From Evernia prunastri (lineage: Eukaryota; Ascomycota; Lecanoromycetes; Lecanorales; Parmeliaceae), in NCBI GenBank assembly GCA_003184365.1, contig NKYR01000032.1, positions 275,383-339,382 on the forward strand: DNA of 64,000 bases. Direction: 5' to 3'. Below are positions 1-11,593 of the stretch, piece after piece. The notes beneath the pieces were generated by a model. That model was not told the origin of the DNA, ran no database searches, and was given only the letters and a program-made list of their open reading frames with translations. How positions within the stretch are numbered: the stretch's first letter is position 1; each line of letters starts with the position of its first letter. The translations under genes and the position numbers were made by a program.

Positions 1-2
1 TA

Positions 3-3000
3 AGCGAGCACATTCCCGTCGCACTTCAGACTCTAACACACACCTCTATCCGAAAACCAGGAACATCTCTCAAGGATCAGTATAGTGCTCAATGGGAGCG
101 TAGACCCGGTACGGAAAGCACGATCTGTGGCGACCTTGTGAGCATAGCTGACAATTATCCGGACTCTCCTTTAGAATTGACCAAGCCTGCTACGAAGAGG
201 CACACAGTAGATACGCTTAAGACACCTGTCCCAAGAAGTCCACCATCTTGTGGTAGAGCTACCCCCCTTGACCTCAGCCGAGATGAATTACATACATCTT
301 CGTCAAGTACGGTCGAGACATTTGAAGAGTCGAGGGCTATTTGGAGGGAAGACAGTGCTTCACGCAAGGAGCCTCCTGTTAAAAAGGGCAAGAAGAGGAA
401 AAGCGACGAGCTTGAGGTGGACGAACTCCAAGCAGGCGTACCTCCAAGGTTGTCACAAACGGGCTTTACAGCTATAGAGATGTTTCCGGATGAAACTGTA
501 TCTCTAGAGTCTACAAGATCTCCCAGACAACTTGACAGCCGAGGAGCGATGAAAAACATCACCAGCAGTTGGAAGACTATACCACGTCTGTCGCCTAATG
601 ACCACTTTTTTGATGACGACCTTGATTCACCAAGTACTTTCGGGAAACGCAGCAGCCAACAAAAGACGCGTTCCCCAAATAAACCTAGTGCTGGGACTTC
701 AATCAAGAACGAAGGCGACCCGAAGCCCGAGGAGAAAAGGAAGACAGTTGCAGACTCGGAAGACGAAGACGATGAGGCGGAATATAAAGAACGTCTCAAT
801 GAACTCACGTCTGAGAGTACTGCAAGCGTCATTCCGCTGTTGGCTGCTTCTCCTTCTACCGCCAAGAGCCGTCTTCATCCATCGAAGGATAAGACGATTG
901 CGAACCTGCGAAGCGCGGTGAAGCCCGAATTTCAATCTTTGCCAGACCAGTCAATACCGACAAGCAGCGGAGCGTCTCCTTTTCAATGTGACTCGCCAAC
1001 AAAACTGCCTCTTGTGCCTCCACAAACTCGTTCGCAGCAGAACACAGTTGTTCCTCCAGAAAACCAAGACAAGGCTGCCGTCGAAGCTTTTTTGAGCTTC
1101 CAGCCAGATCGTACTCAGGCTTTCCTTGACGGGTTATATCGTGGTCGAAGATCCGCCGCCGAGACCTTATTCAATCTCAACGTTGACGGCAAAACACCAA
1201 GTGCTGAACTGCTGAAGCAGCCGGCTACATGGACAGCTAAAATAGACGCGACAAATCGGCTGCTGTCCTTAAGAGAGGAACATTTCAAACTTTCGAAACG
1301 GAGGCTAGAGACGAAAGCCCGTGTTGTGGCTGCCATCGAAGTAGATAGGCACGAATCGACCTACGCTCAGGACATGCTTGATAACAAAAGGTTCGCTAGT
1401 CGCTTGACACAGATTGAATCCGAGATCAGTCTACTATTAGCTCAAGCAGGTCTTCCTACAGCAAGCTGTCAGTCGATCCAGGACAACCCCCAGATCATTG
1501 ACCTTAAAAAGCATAATCTCGGCGAGCGGTCTACAACTCTTGTGCAGTCGACTCAAGCCGATTTGTACGCGCCCAGACTCATGACGCCTGATGCATTGCC
1601 ACCCCTATCAAGCGGACTGGCGACCACACAATATGTCCAACAAACACAGGCTCCAGACATCGCTCCTCGCACACCGATAGTACACCCCATGGTCGATCTT
1701 CCGAGAATGCAAAGAAGCCCTTTGAGAACATACACCTCTTCACCGGCCGCGAAAGATATCACTTCTTACTTCTCCCCTCCGAAGCAGATATCGCGGCGTG
1801 CAGAATCAAGCGCACAACCGCCCAATTTCAGGACGCAGGATTTCAGCCGTACCAAGACGCCTTCTCGAAATAAAGATGCCAAGCTGGATTACATTGAAGA
1901 AGATGAAGATCTTTTCACGACGCACATGGGCACTCCGTTTCAGGCAGATGTTGATGAAGATGACTACGGCGAAGACAATGATGATGTGGACATGCTTGAG
2001 GTCGCAGAAGAAGTCGAAAATAGAAAAACGAGGCCTTACACTAACGAGGATGTCGGACGACGAGATGTCTTCGCAGAGACTTCTGGTAATGCTTTACGGC
2101 CAGAAGCGTCCAAAGCTAGACCCGTCTATTCTCATACAGCTCCTCAACTCTCGCAGATGCAGCATGTGTGGTCAAAAGATGTAAAGGCTGCTTTGAAAGA
2201 CCGCTTTCATTTACGAGGCTTCCGGCCCAATCAACTCGAAGCCATCAATGCTACATTGGCCGGCAAGGATGCCTTTGTCTTAATGCCAACTGGAGGAGGT
2301 AAATCACTCTGCTACCAACTGCCGGCTATCGTGAATTCAGGGAGAACCCAAGGTGTCACAATCGTCATATCTCCGTTGCTCAGTCTAATGCAAGACCAGG
2401 TCGAGCATCTGCAGAGACTCAAGATTCAGGCTCTTTTGATAAACAGTGAAGTAACAGCGGAGTATCGTCGATTGGTCATGAACTGCCTAAAGGAGCAACA
2501 GCCTCACAAATTCTGCCAGTTACTTTATATCACGCCTGAAATGATCAACAAAAGCCAAGTCATGGTCAACGCTTTCCGAGACCTCCACGGGCGACGAAAA
2601 CTTGCGCGCATCGTCATTGACGAAGCGCATTGTGTCAGTCAGTGGGGCCACGACTTTCGACCTGATTATAAATTGTTAGGCGAGGTTAGGCAACAACTTC
2701 CAGGTGTACCTGTCATAGCTTTGACGGCTACGGCTACTGAGAATGTGAAAATTGACGTGATCCACAATCTTGGTATCAAGAATTGTGAGATTTTCTCTCA
2801 AAGTTTCAACCGACCCAATTTGAATTATGAAGTGAGGCTCAAGACCAAGGCAAAGGACGTTCTTGATAGCATGGTTGAAACAATCAACACGTCTTACCCA
2901 GGCCAATCAGGCATTATATACTGTCTATCGAGGAAGAATTGCGAAGACATTGCGACCAAACTTCGTAAGCAGCACAACATTATGGCCCATCACTATCATG

Positions 3001-5051
3001 CTGGTATGGAGTCGGAAGAGAAGAAAAGGGTCCAAAGACAGTGGCAGGCCGGGGTCTACAAAGTCATCATCGCCACGATTGCTTTCGGCATGGGTATTGA
3101 CAAACCCGATGTACGCTTCGTGATCCATCACACTATTCCTAAAAGTCTCGAGGGTTACTACCAAGAGACTGGCCGCGCTGGACGAGATGGCAAACGCTCT
3201 GGATGTTATCTTTACTTCGGCTTCCAGGACACTAGTGCTCTGAAACGCATGATTGACGATGGAGATGGCACCTGGGACCAAAAGGAACGCCAACGCCAGA
3301 TGCTGAGGAACGTTATCCAATTTTGTGACAACAAAAGCGACTGCCGAAGAGTACAAGTCCTTAATTATTTTAACGAATCCTTCAAACGAGAGGATTGTAT
3401 GAATTCTTGCGATAACTGCAACAGTAACAGCACTTTTGAGACTCGGGACTTCAGCAAAATCGCAATTGCTGCCATTTCCCTGGTCGAGAATATAAAAGAT
3501 GACAAAGTTACGCTCCTTCATTGTGTTGATGTGCTCCGTGGAAGTAAGACCAAGAAGATCACCGACCTATGTCATAATCAAATCCCAGAGTACGGTGTCG
3601 GTTCCAATATCGACAGAGGAGAGGTGGAACGTATATTTTATAGACTTTTGAGTGAAGATGCGTTGTCGGAGCACAACGTCATGAATAAATCCGGATTCGC
3701 CAATCAATATCTTCATGTGAGTTGCGATCTGTCCGTCGACATCCTTGCGGACACTGACCATGGAAAGGTAGGAAAAAATAGCCTTGACTTTGCGAGAGGC
3801 CGAAGGAAGCTCAAATTGCAGATTCGTTTGTCTCCAACCGGGAAGACCAAAGACCCGAAGAAAGCCTCCACTAAAAGGGAGACTGGTGTGGCTGGGTCGC
3901 TTTCAGACGGCCCGGCGTCCACGAATGTCTCGTCTCCTGTCCAAGCCGCTTCTAGACGTCGTGTCCTGCAGAAGAGTAATCCTCAGCCCGAGCTTGAACT
4001 GCACAGGAGTGTTGACTGTCATGACCACTCTGCAAATGATGGCGGCGACGACGGTTCGTATATGGAAACAGAAAATGAGTCGGAAGACGGTTTCAGTCCT
4101 ATAAAAGAGAAGGGACAATCTCGGAGTGCAGTGAAAAGACCACTTGGACCACCCATTACCATTGACGAGAAGCTAGAGAGGCTCCATTCCATTCATCGAA
4201 TGGTGGTGGAAAATTTCTTACTCAACGCGAAAGATTTAAGTCAGAAGGTGAGCTTTCGACAACGCCAATATTACTCATGGAAAAGTACTGAGGACAGTTA
4301 GATCCTCCTGAAAAAGGGTTTAAAGGGTCATCCTTTCACGGATACTATTCTCCGAGGAATGGCAATCAACTTCCCACAAAGTAATTTTTCCGTCCCTTAA
4401 AGCTCCGGCGCTGTTACTAATAGGCACCAGACGAGGACGAGATGCTTGAGATACCTGGTATTGACCCGAAAAAAGTTGAGATTCACGGCAAAGAATTTCT
4501 CAAGCTAGTCTGCGAAGCTCATTCCAATTATGAAGCCATGATGCAGCGAGAAGAAGACCGACCCCTGGATCCAAATCATCAGAACATCATCGAGCTTAGC
4601 AGCGACGACGAATTTGACGACGGGAATGAGCTTGACGATTTCGAAGCAGATGATGAACCAGCGGAAGAACGAAGCCATTTCTTTCAACCCTCTCCTGACG
4701 TGATTGCATTGAACGCAAGGAGTAAGTCTAATAGACCAAGTTGGGAAACCCGATTGCTGATCCAATCTAGTCTCTCAACTTGCGCCCGCTCCTCCTGCAC
4801 GAGCACAATCCTACGATAACTCGAAAGCCCGTGGTGGTAGAAGTGGACGTGTCAATTCTCGAGCCCCATGGAAGAAGAACAGAAAAGCGTCTGGCAGCAC
4901 CAGCAGGGGCAATGCTTCGGCCGGTGTTGCAAAGGGCAAGTCCACAAGCAGCAGGAGTAGCGGAAGCAATTTTGGTGGTGGACCAGCCAAATGTGGTGGA
5001 CTTCGAGGAGGCTTGAGTGGTGGTGGGGGGATTGGTATGATGCCCACCTGA
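3..5051 (+). CDS. RecQ-family DNA helicase (Sgs1/QDE3/BLM type), 5' end outside window
   Basis: An ATP-dependent 3'-5' DNA helicase of the RecQ family; fungal members act in the nucleus in recombination and replication-fork repair, and QDE3 also in quelling. The frame is open to base 3, so the true start lies left of the window. Visible exons are 3-4247, 4302-4380, 4431-4721 and 4771-5051, giving 1631 residues. The first ~700 residues are low-complexity and acidic, as in Sgs1. Then come Walker A MPTGGGKS (~residue 761), the DEAH box (~873), the ETGRAGRDG motif VI, and the RQC zinc site (CDNKSDC followed by CDNC, ~1108-1139). An HRDC domain spans the second to third exon (LEIPGIDP). The tail is Gly/Ser/Arg-rich. 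The exon 2-3 intron has a TTACTAAT branch site. Family assignment is very sure; which RecQ paralogue is an inference from length and architecture. Confidence 0.95.
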
Positions 5052-5316
5052 AGTATCTGCTCTGTTTGCTTTTCTGCATTGGCCACCGCTAGAGCTTCTT
5101 CATTGAGTATTAGTTGTTGCATTGCAAGTATGGCTCTGGCGTTTAAGAAGTGACCAGGACATGGGACGGCCAAGGAATCTGCATAGAAATGGTGTATGGA
5201 TATTTATAGCTGTATGTGATAAAACATCAATTAGCTCTCCAGTAGAAGCTTCTGCCTTGTCTCCGCCGTATCATGGTATTCCAGCTCTGCTGTGCCCATA
5301 CTTTCTTCCTCCATTC

Positions 5317-5594
5317 CTACACCAGCGTGTTCTGTGTGCCGCTCGAGCCGGTATCTTTGCCTACGCCCTGATCCATCCTTTCCTTCACATCCTTTTCGGC
5401 ACTCTGCTCGGTGCCTTTGTTGACGGTCTGCAAACTCAGTCAGCATACGGACATACAGATGTGATGGAGGACTATCTTACGGGAACGTTGCCTTTGAGAG
5501 CCGACTTGGCTTTGTCAGTGAGGCTTTGGCCGGCCTGCCCGCCGGCTGAGTCGCCGGTGCTGGTATCTGGGACGGTGGAATCGGTGGAGGCCAT
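5317..5594 (-). CDS. Small hydrophilic protein, 74 aa, unknown function
   Basis: Two exons, 5594-5481 and 5427-5317, joined across a 53-nt GTAAG...CAG intron, give a 74-residue protein rich in Ser, Thr, Gly, Lys and Asp. It has no hydrophobic segment and only one short basic patch (LTDKAKSALKGN). The start is an ATG in good context (ACC ATGG). Its composition recalls small fungal stress or LEA-like proteins, but no family motif is recognised. It lies tail to tail with the helicase gene, 265 bp apart. Both exons keep frame across the intron and there are no internal stops, so the model is credible. The function is unknown. Confidence 0.6.
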
Positions 5595-6675
5595 GGTGGT
5601 GATGAGATTCGCGTAGTTCTTGGCTTTTTGTTGGTGTTGTGGAATAAGGTAGGGCTGGTTTGAGGATGGTGATGTCAGGGAGGGTGGAAGCTGGAGTGGA
5701 AGTGGAATTGGGGAGCAGTGGTAATGAATTGGATTCTCGCCATGACGTCCTCAAGGCCGCCTAAGTGAAATGGATGCGAAGCGTCTTCTTAACTTCTGCC
5801 TTATCTTATCTTCCACCCAACCGGACCACCAACGCCACGCGCTAAGCCTACATAACTCTAGCCTCCTGCCTCACAAGAGACTTAGCCAGCATGGTGAGGT
5901 GAGTCCAAAAATTGGCACGACCACCGAGGACCACTTCTTCCGAGAACCGAATCGCTTCACGACTCTCATTTTTGCACCTCAATCCTCATAATCCTCATTT
6001 ATGGAAGGCTGGTGTACCAAATCTTGCTAACGCCCTGAGGGCAAAGCTCACCTCACGTCTATGTTTTACGTGTAGCTAGTAATTCGGGACGAGATGCTTC
6101 TTGGAGCTGCCTTCCCAGCTTCTGACACCTAGAGCAATCTGATTCTGCCATTATGATAGGATACAAAAGACCTGACGACCAAGGTGTTGATGACGTCGTA
6201 CGTATAGCGGTGAGAAACAAGAAGATGTAATTCATCCTCGTATATCCCACACAGCACCAGCATTTGGGCTCATTTCACTTCTAAGGGCTCATTTCGCTTC
6301 TACAAGGAAACAGGGCAGGCTTCACCCTTCTGGATGGGGAAATGCAAAATGTAGTCGCTTTGTGAGCGACGGGAATTTTCTTGCTGCCATTAAAATATCT
6401 CAACATCTGAGCCTTGCCTACCTGTATTGCACTGTTAATAACACTCAATTCATCCTTCATTGGGCTTATGAACTGTTCAATGTTTTTAACGAAATGTGAA
6501 AATGAACTTTCAGGTACTGTTGTTCCTTCCGTTGTAGTCAGAAACCACCATCATGGACTAGCGTTCTTTCTCAATCTCTCCTGCCCAACCTCATTTTCTC
6601 AGCTCAATTGTCCGCTGACTCCTTTGTACTGCGAGCTGGCACTTTTCAAGCGTGCTCAGAGGCGGTGAATGCACA
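5595..6675. other. Intergenic stretch without a supported gene
   Basis: About 1.1 kb between two divergent genes. A possible tiny first exon (ATGGTGAG followed by GTGAGT at ~5891) has pyrimidine-rich upstream sequence and a GCTAAC branch-like motif at ~6028. No downstream exon could be found that continues a frame for more than a few codons. It is presumably the promoter and leader region of the two flanking genes. Confidence 0.4.
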
Positions 6676-9600
6676 ATGACAGTGATGCCACTCTCTGAGC
6701 TGCCTAACAATCACCCTGCAAAGAATGGAAATGAGCAGCCGCAAGATGACCTCTACAATGCCAGATCTCGCACGCGAAATGGAAATGAGAATTCGGATAT
6801 ACTCAAGAACCCATCTTCCATTCAAAGCATGCTCAGGAATACCACCGAGACAGGAAACGTGGGCCAATTCTCCATCAAACCGTCTCGACTACCGCCTTCA
6901 CTTCCACGGCCGTCGAAAGCCCGCGCGACACCCAGCAAACAACGTCAGCCAGGAGCATACTACAACAGACACGAAGAAAGCAATCTACCCCACACTCCAT
7001 TACAGTTCCGTCAAGACGCAACAACCTTCAATGGTTCAGGCTTTCAGGATCAGATCTCAAAGCCTAATCGGGGCCCCACGAGATCTCCTTCAATCGAAGA
7101 TTATCGATCGTACTCCACAACAAAAAGCTCGTACGCCAGTCACGGCCTTACCACCCACCATCCAAATTCGAATGGGGGTTATGGTGGCCCGGGCGGTCCG
7201 CACCAATTGAGGCCGAGGTCACCTTTTGCTTATCCAACTAGGCTCAAGCGTCCTGGCTATCGGCCTTCATCACCAGCTCTCAGCGAGATCAATAAGCAGA
7301 GCCGAAGCCAAACGAGTCTCTACCGGCGTCCAAGCTTTCGCTCCAACTCTCCTTCCTCGCTCCACACGAATGGTGCTCCTTCACCTTGGCGAAAGGGTGT
7401 CAACCGGTCAGATCCATTGCTTCGTTACTACCCTCAGCCCGCGGTCTCAATATCTGGAAGAGTCCCGAGTCCGTCGCCAACTTCCTCTCGTCCACCTACA
7501 CCAAAAGCATCACCCAGCTTGAGAGGTATTGCAAGCTCAACCAACGCTCTTCAGGCAACAACAAGCGCTAGTTGGATCAACCCTCAGTCCCCAACTCCTC
7601 CGCCCATATTTTACGATTACACAGAAGCCTTCGAAGAGCAAGGAGTAGAGCAGCAGGACTACTCACATTATGTCAGCATGTCAACGGGAACTCTGGCCGA
7701 GCATCCAATGCTTGATACTGCCACGACGACATACTACGAGCTTGACGCGAGCCTCGAGAACACTAGTCGCACCGAACTGCCGTCCGAAAATAGTTTTCCG
7801 AAATTGAAAATGCAAGACACGGATGACGCGTTCGAGCAGACCACCTCACAATTCGAAATGGATGACCGAAGCTCTATCCAAGCACTTCATAAGGACCTCA
7901 GCGAAGTGCCTGAGCTTCCAGAGGGAGACTTGTCAAACTTGGAAGTTGAAGTCGTATCATCAAAGCATGACAATGACCCACTCGAACAAGAATCGCAGTA
8001 CCCATTCCCCGATCAAGCGTCTTCTTCGTTGGCAGCGGCAGAGCTTTCAAAGCAACTTTCAGACCAAGAACAACGCGGAGATCTCGTCTCACAAGCGGCC
8101 AATGGCAAAAGTGTTGCCCGGGTTTCAGAAAGCCCCAATCGACGCATGTCTTCGCCTGTTGACTCAATTCATTCGGCCAAGTCTGCTCCAAGGCTTGCGG
8201 ACAGAGTTGACCTAGTGGTGGGGAGTATCGAAAAGTCAAGAGAGGACACTGGGAAGATGACTGAATGTAGAGACCCTTCATCTAAAGATTCTCAGGCCAT
8301 GCCTACCGCTGTCCCTTGTCCGCCCGCCATAGGACACCTGGCAGGAGGCTCTGACCGTGTCAAAGGCCCTGAAAGCGAGGTTTGGGACTCAACGCAGTTA
8401 GTACGAGCGACGTCTTTCGAGGATCATTCAGGGAACGAGCATACAGTCACCGAGATAATCTCACCAACGCCGGAGAGATCTATGATATCGCCTACCAGTA
8501 TGGGCAGATTTAGCAAGATCCTGTCTATCAATGATGATCTGTTGGATCTAGACGAGCTTGCTAATCGTATCAAAGGCAAAGACAGGGCAGACAGCCCAGC
8601 GCAAGGCATCAGGGACAGCAGGACCCGTGTTGCTCGCATCGAGCCTCCGTGGCGAAAGCGATCTGTACAGTTGAGAGACAATGCGGCAAGGCAGAATGTA
8701 GCCGACTATGCCTTAATTGAGGCATCGGATTCAGAGGATGAACCCGAGCTGACGCAGGGGCTGCGGCAGACATTCTGCAAATTAGAAGATCGCCCTTTGG
8801 ATGGTCGACCAAGGTCCCCACCAATCATATTACCATCTCAATCAAAGCATCGCGGTTATCCGGGCCCTCTGAGTATTCGAAGATCTCCGGCCGTGAGGAG
8901 ATCTTCATCTGATCTACGGAAAGTGCGAGATCCACCAAATGCCCAGCCGGATCAGGACCCCGGGTCTGCTGAGGGGAACCCTACGCATCAAGCTCTCATT
9001 CTAGAAGCCAAGCAGTCAAGTCCAGTACAATCAAACACAAACCAAGGCCAAGCTTTTGAATCTCCTCGAAAGTATGTCGTCCACGAAGCCTCGACTCCAG
9101 ACATCAGACCGCGGCCACCACCCAACAAGGAGCTTCCTCCCCTACCTAGTGAATGGCCAGTTATTGTGCCCCTGTCACCGCCGATCGCAACACGTCTCCC
9201 TAGTCTACCCTTCTCGTTCACGCCTTTGATACAGAGAAGGAGCGAAGATGGGACTCTTTCAGCAGCAGAGCTTGACGCCGTGTTTTTGTCGTGTTCTGAC
9301 CAAGTCAAAAACACGGCTGAAGATGAAGAGACTGCAGCGCCGGGGTCAACGGCCAGACCAGGCTCTGATAGAAACTCTACGGCCTCGTCGCCTGACTCAA
9401 GACCCTGGAATTTAGATACCAGCTACCCTTGGAGCGATCAACAGCCAAAGCTCGAAGTTACGATGCCAGAGCCAACAGACGATCCAAACCGGAGCACGAG
9501 GAGTTTCCCACGATTTAGATTCAAAGTTCAACGAGCCTCATCGACTACAGAAGATACAGGGAAAATTACTAAATCCCCTCTAGCCTCTGACGCCCCATCA

Positions 9601-10182
9601 AGCCCATTCGCATCATCTCATGACGCTTTCCAAGGTACGACCTTCACGGGAAGGGGGTGCCCTACCCTATCTGTGATGCCAGGACAGATCAACAGTAGCC
9701 ATGATGTTATTCAATCAAGTCCTAATCAGACTCTTTTCGTTGAAAGTTTCGAGACGCAATCGCCACGTATTACACTCGTACCCCCGTCCCCTGGCTTCGA
9801 AGCTCGCAGCTTCTTCTCTGACGATAGTTCTCAAATACCTCCCCGAAGGGCCTTTAGGAAGCGGCTTTCCGCACTCAGAAACAGAACATCGAGAGGGTCT
9901 TCCACAGATGAACCTCGAGGCTACGATCGAGGCTTACTCAGTTCCGCTTTAGGCAGATCGAGAGCTAGTGGCCGCAGCAGTAGGCAGAGTGAGAACACCG
10001 CGATCACGGCCGGGGCTTCTTCGTATGCATCACATACCAAACGCGCTAGAGGAAGGCTCGTGAACAAGCTCAGATCCTGGTGGCAGCGAGGCGAGGATAG
10101 GGTCCGAGAATGGAGATGGAGGAGGCGTTATAATGGAGCCATTGGTCGCTCAGTGAGCGCTGATCTTTATGCAGGGGTATGA
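6676..10182 (+). CDS. Large Ser/Pro-rich disordered protein, 1168 aa
   Basis: A single uninterrupted reading frame of 1168 codons from ATG at 6676. No catalytic domain or family is recognised. Most of the protein is low-complexity Ser/Pro/Arg/Asp sequence with many SP and RSP motifs, the pattern of a heavily phosphorylated scaffold. The last ~50 residues are strongly basic with several tryptophans (NKLRSWWQRGEDRVREW), a possible nucleic-acid or membrane contact region. The frame is also open for 8 codons upstream, but only through a GTG. An unseen upstream exon cannot be ruled out. Coding status is well supported by length; the function is unknown. Confidence 0.8.
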   Translation: MTVMPLSELPNNHPAKNGNEQPQDDLYNARSRTRNGNENSDILKNPSSIQSMLRNTTETGNVGQFSIKPSRLPPSLPRPSKARATPSKQRQPGAYYNRHEESNLPHTPLQFRQDATTFNGSGFQDQISKPNRGPTRSPSIEDYRSYSTTKSSYASHGLTTHHPNSNGGYGGPGGPHQLRPRSPFAYPTRLKRPGYRPSSPALSEINKQSRSQTSLYRRPSFRSNSPSSLHTNGAPSPWRKGVNRSDPLLRYYPQPAVSISGRVPSPSPTSSRPPTPKASPSLRGIASSTNALQATTSASWINPQSPTPPPIFYDYTEAFEEQGVEQQDYSHYVSMSTGTLAEHPMLDTATTTYYELDASLENTSRTELPSENSFPKLKMQDTDDAFEQTTSQFEMDDRSSIQALHKDLSEVPELPEGDLSNLEVEVVSSKHDNDPLEQESQYPFPDQASSSLAAAELSKQLSDQEQRGDLVSQAANGKSVARVSESPNRRMSSPVDSIHSAKSAPRLADRVDLVVGSIEKSREDTGKMTECRDPSSKDSQAMPTAVPCPPAIGHLAGGSDRVKGPESEVWDSTQLVRATSFEDHSGNEHTVTEIISPTPERSMISPTSMGRFSKILSINDDLLDLDELANRIKGKDRADSPAQGIRDSRTRVARIEPPWRKRSVQLRDNAARQNVADYALIEASDSEDEPELTQGLRQTFCKLEDRPLDGRPRSPPIILPSQSKHRGYPGPLSIRRSPAVRRSSSDLRKVRDPPNAQPDQDPGSAEGNPTHQALILEAKQSSPVQSNTNQGQAFESPRKYVVHEASTPDIRPRPPPNKELPPLPSEWPVIVPLSPPIATRLPSLPFSFTPLIQRRSEDGTLSAAELDAVFLSCSDQVKNTAEDEETAAPGSTARPGSDRNSTASSPDSRPWNLDTSYPWSDQQPKLEVTMPEPTDDPNRSTRSFPRFRFKVQRASSTTEDTGKITKSPLASDAPSSPFASSHDAFQGTTFTGRGCPTLSVMPGQINSSHDVIQSSPNQTLFVESFETQSPRITLVPPSPGFEARSFFSDDSSQIPPRRAFRKRLSALRNRTSRGSSTDEPRGYDRGLLSSALGRSRASGRSSRQSENTAITAGASSYASHTKRARGRLVNKLRSWWQRGEDRVREWRWRRRYNGAIGRSVSADLYAGV

Positions 10183-10499
10183 CTATGGTCGAACTGTCTT
10201 GTCTCGAGAGTAATTCCATTGCGATATTTTGCTTTTCCCTGCCATCGCTCTTCTGATTTGCCTTCATAATGGCCGCAAAACAGCAACATCAACCAGATAT
10301 TTACGCAACATCACTCAAATTTGCTCTCGCCAAACCGCGATAGAGGTTTTCATGATATGGGGGCGACCCGGATCAATGTTTTGAACGGCATTTTGCTAAG
10401 CTTTCAAGAAATAGAATATTCATTCAAGCTTGGCATGTAGCTTTACTATACTTGGAAGGAAAAGGGCCAATTTGAGCACATTTTCCCACTTTCGTCTCA

Positions 10500-10735
10500 A
10501 GATATTGCAATATTTTATATTGCTATATTTTTGATCGGTGACTCAACGCCCAAGTATATATATCATATAAATGGCCCATTGATTCCTGCAAAAAGCACAT
10601 CTTCTATCTGACTATCACTACCACATTCACATTGCTGTCCACGACGTACCTCAAACATCAAGTAGCTGAGAACAGTCAGACTACCACTACCACTACCGTA
10701 AACCCAACATAACCATCGCCAGTGCATCAGCCACC
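10500..10735 (+). promoter_or_regulatory. TATA-containing promoter and CA/CT-rich leader
   Basis: A long TATA-like run at about 10555-10571 is followed by ~150 bp of CA- and CT-rich sequence. It ends in a near-ideal start context (GCCACC ATGG) at 10736. This is a typical strong fungal promoter and 5' leader layout, and it sits in front of the disrupted gene at 10736. The stretch 10183-10500 upstream shows nothing else. Confidence 0.5.
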
Positions 10736-11444
10736 ATGGCTTTCGGCCGCTCCTTCCCCACCAAGCACTCACACGACGGCGTCAATACGCAACTCCGCCA
10801 ATAACGTGCAGCCAACCACGGCAACTGCATCTCCCGCGCGCTCTCCCGCTTCCGCTTCTCCGTCACCTCCGCTTTCATCAAGGTGACGGGGAGGAGCAGG
10901 AGGGATGAGGATGGGATCGATTGGGGGAGTGAACAAGTGAGGGACTTTATCCGCCCCAGGGACGAGGAGTTGACTTGGAATCGGCGATGAGGATTCATCG
11001 AAGAAAGAGAGAGCGAGGAGAGAGAGAAAGTGTGTGTGCGGGAGATGAAGAGGCGACGAACGGCATCTGCGCAATACCTACCTACGGGCATTTCGACTGT
11101 CAATAGGGTAACGGCTCGGGAAACGGTGATGAGACGGTTCATTACTTTAGCTGAATGGCAAGAACGGCAGCGAAGGGCCAAGGAACGACCTGTCTTGGAT
11201 GAGAATATGTGAAAGATGCTGCGGTGCAAACAAGATGTATGCGCAGCACATAATGCGGTTGCGATGTACAAAAGGAATGCAATTTTTTTGGAAACGGGAA
11301 GATGACTGGCGACGGCCCTACGTGAGAGCCTCGGTCCGCATTTGGCGGGTTAGGATTGCTGGTACTTCGCAGACGGCGGAAGCCGAGGGGGTTTTGAAGG
11401 ACATTGCGGAGGAGGTGTACGGGGATTTGCTTGAGGAGGTTTGA
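10736..11444 (+). pseudogene. Small gene interrupted by two in-frame stop codons
   Basis: From the ATG at 10736 one frame runs for 158 codons to a TGA at 11210, broken by TAA (10802-10804) and TGA (10988-10990). The three open pieces are 22, 61 and 73 codons, all in the same frame and protein-like (for example SRFRFSVTSAFIKVTG and ITLAEWQERQRRAKERP). A possible intron 11209-11353 (GTGAAA...TAG) would extend the frame to TGA at 11442-11444 with an acidic helical end (KDIAEEVYGDLLEEV). Both stops could arise from single C-to-T changes (CAA to TAA, CGA to TGA). The promoter and start context look intact. Alternatives are stop-codon readthrough or sequencing error. The protein family is not recognised. 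Confidence 0.5.
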
Positions 11445-11593
11445 AGGAGGACAAAAAGGGATGAGATGGAAGGGAAGGCGGCTCGATCGATTGTACATTT
11501 ATTAGAAGATAAGTACATAGATTGAGAAAAGGATTCCTTTCACGCGTTATATCTGCTTGTCATGGCATCGTTGTTATCGTGGATTGAATATAC

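Noticed and set aside
155..865. Long minus-strand frame inside the helicase gene
   Set aside because: It is antisense to the coding frame of the low-complexity helicase N-terminus and consists mostly of Ser/Leu runs.
5891..6250. Possible intron-split tiny gene starting ATGGTGAG
   Set aside because: None of the available acceptors opens a frame longer than about 20 codons.
10693..11271. 192-codon minus-strand frame opposite the disrupted small gene
   Set aside because: It lacks a promoter or start context and has unusual Ser/Leu/Arg composition, while the plus strand has TATA box, leader, Kozak start and protein-like sequence. Treated as an antisense shadow.
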